DNA of 64,000 nt, taken from NCBI RefSeq assembly GCF_900454835.1, contig NZ_UGTM01000002.1, forward strand, positions 992,001 to 1,056,000, written 5' to 3'. The translations under genes were made by a program, and so were the position numbers. Below are positions 62,748 to 64,000 of the stretch, one piece after another (within the stretch, counting starts at the first letter, position 1; each line of letters begins with the position of its first letter). The stretch is from Prevotella denticola. Lineage in GTDB: Bacteria; Bacteroidota; Bacteroidia; Bacteroidales; Bacteroidaceae. The notes beneath the pieces are model-generated. The model did not search any database. It saw only the letters and a program-made list of their open reading frames with translations, and had not been told where the DNA came from.

Positions 62748-63296
62748 TTATGCGTCTTTCTTTCTGTGCCTCATCTCATCCCGGAGCATGGAAGCCAACT
62801 CATAGTTCTCCTCCTCTATCGCCTTGTCCAGCGCATGACGCAGCATTTCCATGCTGAGCGCATTGACCGGCAGAGCTATCTTGTTCTTGTTCGCATGATA
62901 ATCCACACTTTGCCGCTTGAAAAGACTCTCCTCCATGAAGATGTCCAGCTTCGCAACCTGTGCCAGCAGAACGGCATCGGAAGCACGGATTGGGGTAAGT
63001 GTCAGGTCGTCTTTATCGACCAGAAGTGCCTTGTACTGTCCGTCAATGATCGAATTGAAAAGAACCTCATAATGTTCCCCCGTCATCCTGGGATTTATAC
63101 TGCACAGCACTTCTGGAAGCAGTCTTTCCGTGAGGGACGTGCCCGCTGCCCGCAGGCTGAGTTCATACTCCATGCGGCTGTCACATACGATGGCCACCTG
63201 CCGTATATGCGAAAGGTCTGACAGGATGAGCAGTCCCAGTTCCGGACCGCCCACAATCTGGGAAACGCCTGTATATATCAGCTGGACCTTGCTCAT
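62748..63296 (-). CDS. Bifunctional nuclease family protein (DUF151)
   Basis: A 182-residue protein of the bifunctional-nuclease (BFN/DUF151) family. The BFN domain (about 1-135) has PELGLLILSDLSHIRQVAIVCD and later IRASDAVLLAQVAKLDIFM. The C-terminal part (about 148-180, LRHALDKAIEEENYELASMLRDEM) is a UVR-type helical hairpin. Nuclease activity was reported for a plant relative; here it is only inferred. In Bacteroidales this gene is often found by a nucleoside permease, as here. Confidence 0.9.
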   Translation of the reverse strand: MSKVQLIYTGVSQIVGGPELGLLILSDLSHIRQVAIVCDSRMEYELSLRAAGTSLTERLLPEVLCSINPRMTGEHYEVLFNSIIDGQYKALLVDKDDLTLTPIRASDAVLLAQVAKLDIFMEESLFKRQSVDYHANKNKIALPVNALSMEMLRHALDKAIEEENYELASMLRDEMRHRKKDA

Positions 63297-63447
63297 TATG
63301 AACCCTTTTGTATCTTATAGGGAAAAATCACTTATGGATTTGCCGGATATTTCCTTATGCTTTGTTGAATACTTCTTTGTATTTCTGCCGTACAGTTCCT
63401 TAAACCTTCGTCAAAGACTTCCTTTTCCTTACCTGATGATTATCTTC

Positions 63448-64000
63448 TTATGCCTTCTTGGGACGGAAAATCAGTGCAAAGCTGACACCGACGGCAAAGG
63501 CATAGCCGGCAAAGATAAACCAGCAGGACTGCCAGTCGCCGACCGTCAGCTTGTCGCCCCCTATCTTCTGCGAATGGGTATAGACATTGATGACGGCCTG
63601 TGCTGCCAGCGTCCCTATCGTCGCACCGATGCCGTTTGTCATCAGCATGAACAGTCCCTGTGCAGACGAACGGAGTGCCGGCTCCGTACTGTTGTCCACG
63701 AACAGCGAGCCCGAGATGTTGAAGAAGTCGAAGGCAACGCCGTAGACTATCATCGACAGCACGAAGAGCAACACGCCTGGAAAACCAGGGTTGCCTACAC
63801 CGAACAGTCCGAAACGCAGCACCCATGCGAACATGGCTATCAGCATGACATTCTTGATGCCGTAGTGACGCATGAAGAAAGGAATCAGCAGGATGCAGCA
63901 GGTCTCACTGATCTGTGAAAGACTGATCAGAATATTGGCATGCTGCACGCCGAAGGCCTGGGCGAATTCAGGCTGGGCACCGAAGCTGGACAGGAACGGA
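63448..64000 (-). CDS. nupG: Nucleoside permease of the MFS superfamily, C-terminal part
   Basis: The C-terminal 184 residues of a membrane transporter; the frame stays open to the right edge of the window. Five or six hydrophobic segments are visible, with HANILISLSQISETCCILLIPFF, YGVAFDFFNISGSLFVD and GLFMLMTNGIGATIGTLAA, which fit NupG-like nucleoside:proton symporters. It precedes the nuclease-family gene by about 150 bases on the same strand. The N-terminus and start are outside the window. Confidence 0.85.
   Translation of the reverse strand, partial: PFLSSFGAQPEFAQAFGVQHANILISLSQISETCCILLIPFFMRHYGIKNVMLIAMFAWVLRFGLFGVGNPGFPGVLLFVLSMIVYGVAFDFFNISGSLFVDNSTEPALRSSAQGLFMLMTNGIGATIGTLAAQAVINVYTHSQKIGGDKLTVGDWQSCWFIFAGYAFAVGVSFALIFRPKKA

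Noticed and set aside
1..64000. tRNA, rRNA, tmRNA or known riboswitch
   Set aside because: No cloverleaf T-arm signature or other known RNA motif was found by reading; a covariance-model search would be decisive.

Overview
The window looks like chromosome from a Prevotella-like member of the Bacteroidales. The evidence is: a fused MurF/alanine racemase, GldH, BACON-domain lipoproteins, several TonB-type outer-membrane barrels, subtilase and leucine-rich-repeat proteins with type IX-like C-terminal tails, a DUF3078 protein, and many promoters of the Bacteroidetes type (TTG, 19-20 nt, TAnnTTTG). No rRNA, tRNA, insertion sequence or CRISPR array was seen. The exact genus and species are an inference.

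Layout. 1-3.5 kb is the accessory edge of a CTnDOT-like conjugative element (a partial ORF, PcfJ, ArdA, PcfK and three small proteins, all on the minus strand). A gene-poor stretch to 4.66 kb probably holds the element end. 4.7-8.7 kb holds GSCFA protein, a Fur-family regulator and MurF-Alr. 9.6-10.9 kb is an ECF sigma operon with two membrane proteins. 11.2-13.6 kb has a gene remnant, a coiled-coil lipoprotein and rsmI. 14.1-17.0 kb has a membrane-anchored LuxR-type regulator, tdk and an AI-2E-family permease. 18-23 kb has ettA, vsr, rmuC and manA. 23.6-32.2 kb is a five-gene minus-strand surface operon: two paralogous BACON lipoproteins, a subtilase, a PorV/PorQ-like barrel and a secreted protein with a type IX-like tail. 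32.9-36.0 kb is the holB, PSP1, gldH operon. 36.0-39.9 kb is a compact peptide-natural-product (RiPP) locus: a double-glycine precursor peptide, a radical SAM/SPASM maturase and an outer-membrane barrel. 40.6-50.0 kb carries DUF3078 protein, HflX, DUF4954 protein, an M16 peptidase and class I fumarase. 50.3-57.6 kb is an operon of TonB receptor, DUF4876-like lipoprotein, barrel protein and BspA-like LRR protein. 57.9-64 kb holds a cupin, an Oar-like TonB receptor, RsmE, a bifunctional-nuclease-family protein and the end of a nucleoside permease.

The most notable signals are three. First, the RiPP-type locus at 36.0-40.05 kb, visibly AT-rich and with no exporter or leader peptidase alongside. 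Second, five intergenic arrays with a 22-23 bp period (about 17 bp inverted core plus 5 bp spacer) in two sequence families: TTCCC-N7/8-GGGAA at 32.5, 50.1 and 57.8 kb, and CAA-N11-TTG at 11.7 and 40.3 kb. Third, the BACON/subtilase/barrel operon. Other small repeats include a 7-bp tandem repeat touching the manA promoter and 10-bp repeats near 34.0 and 61.85 kb.
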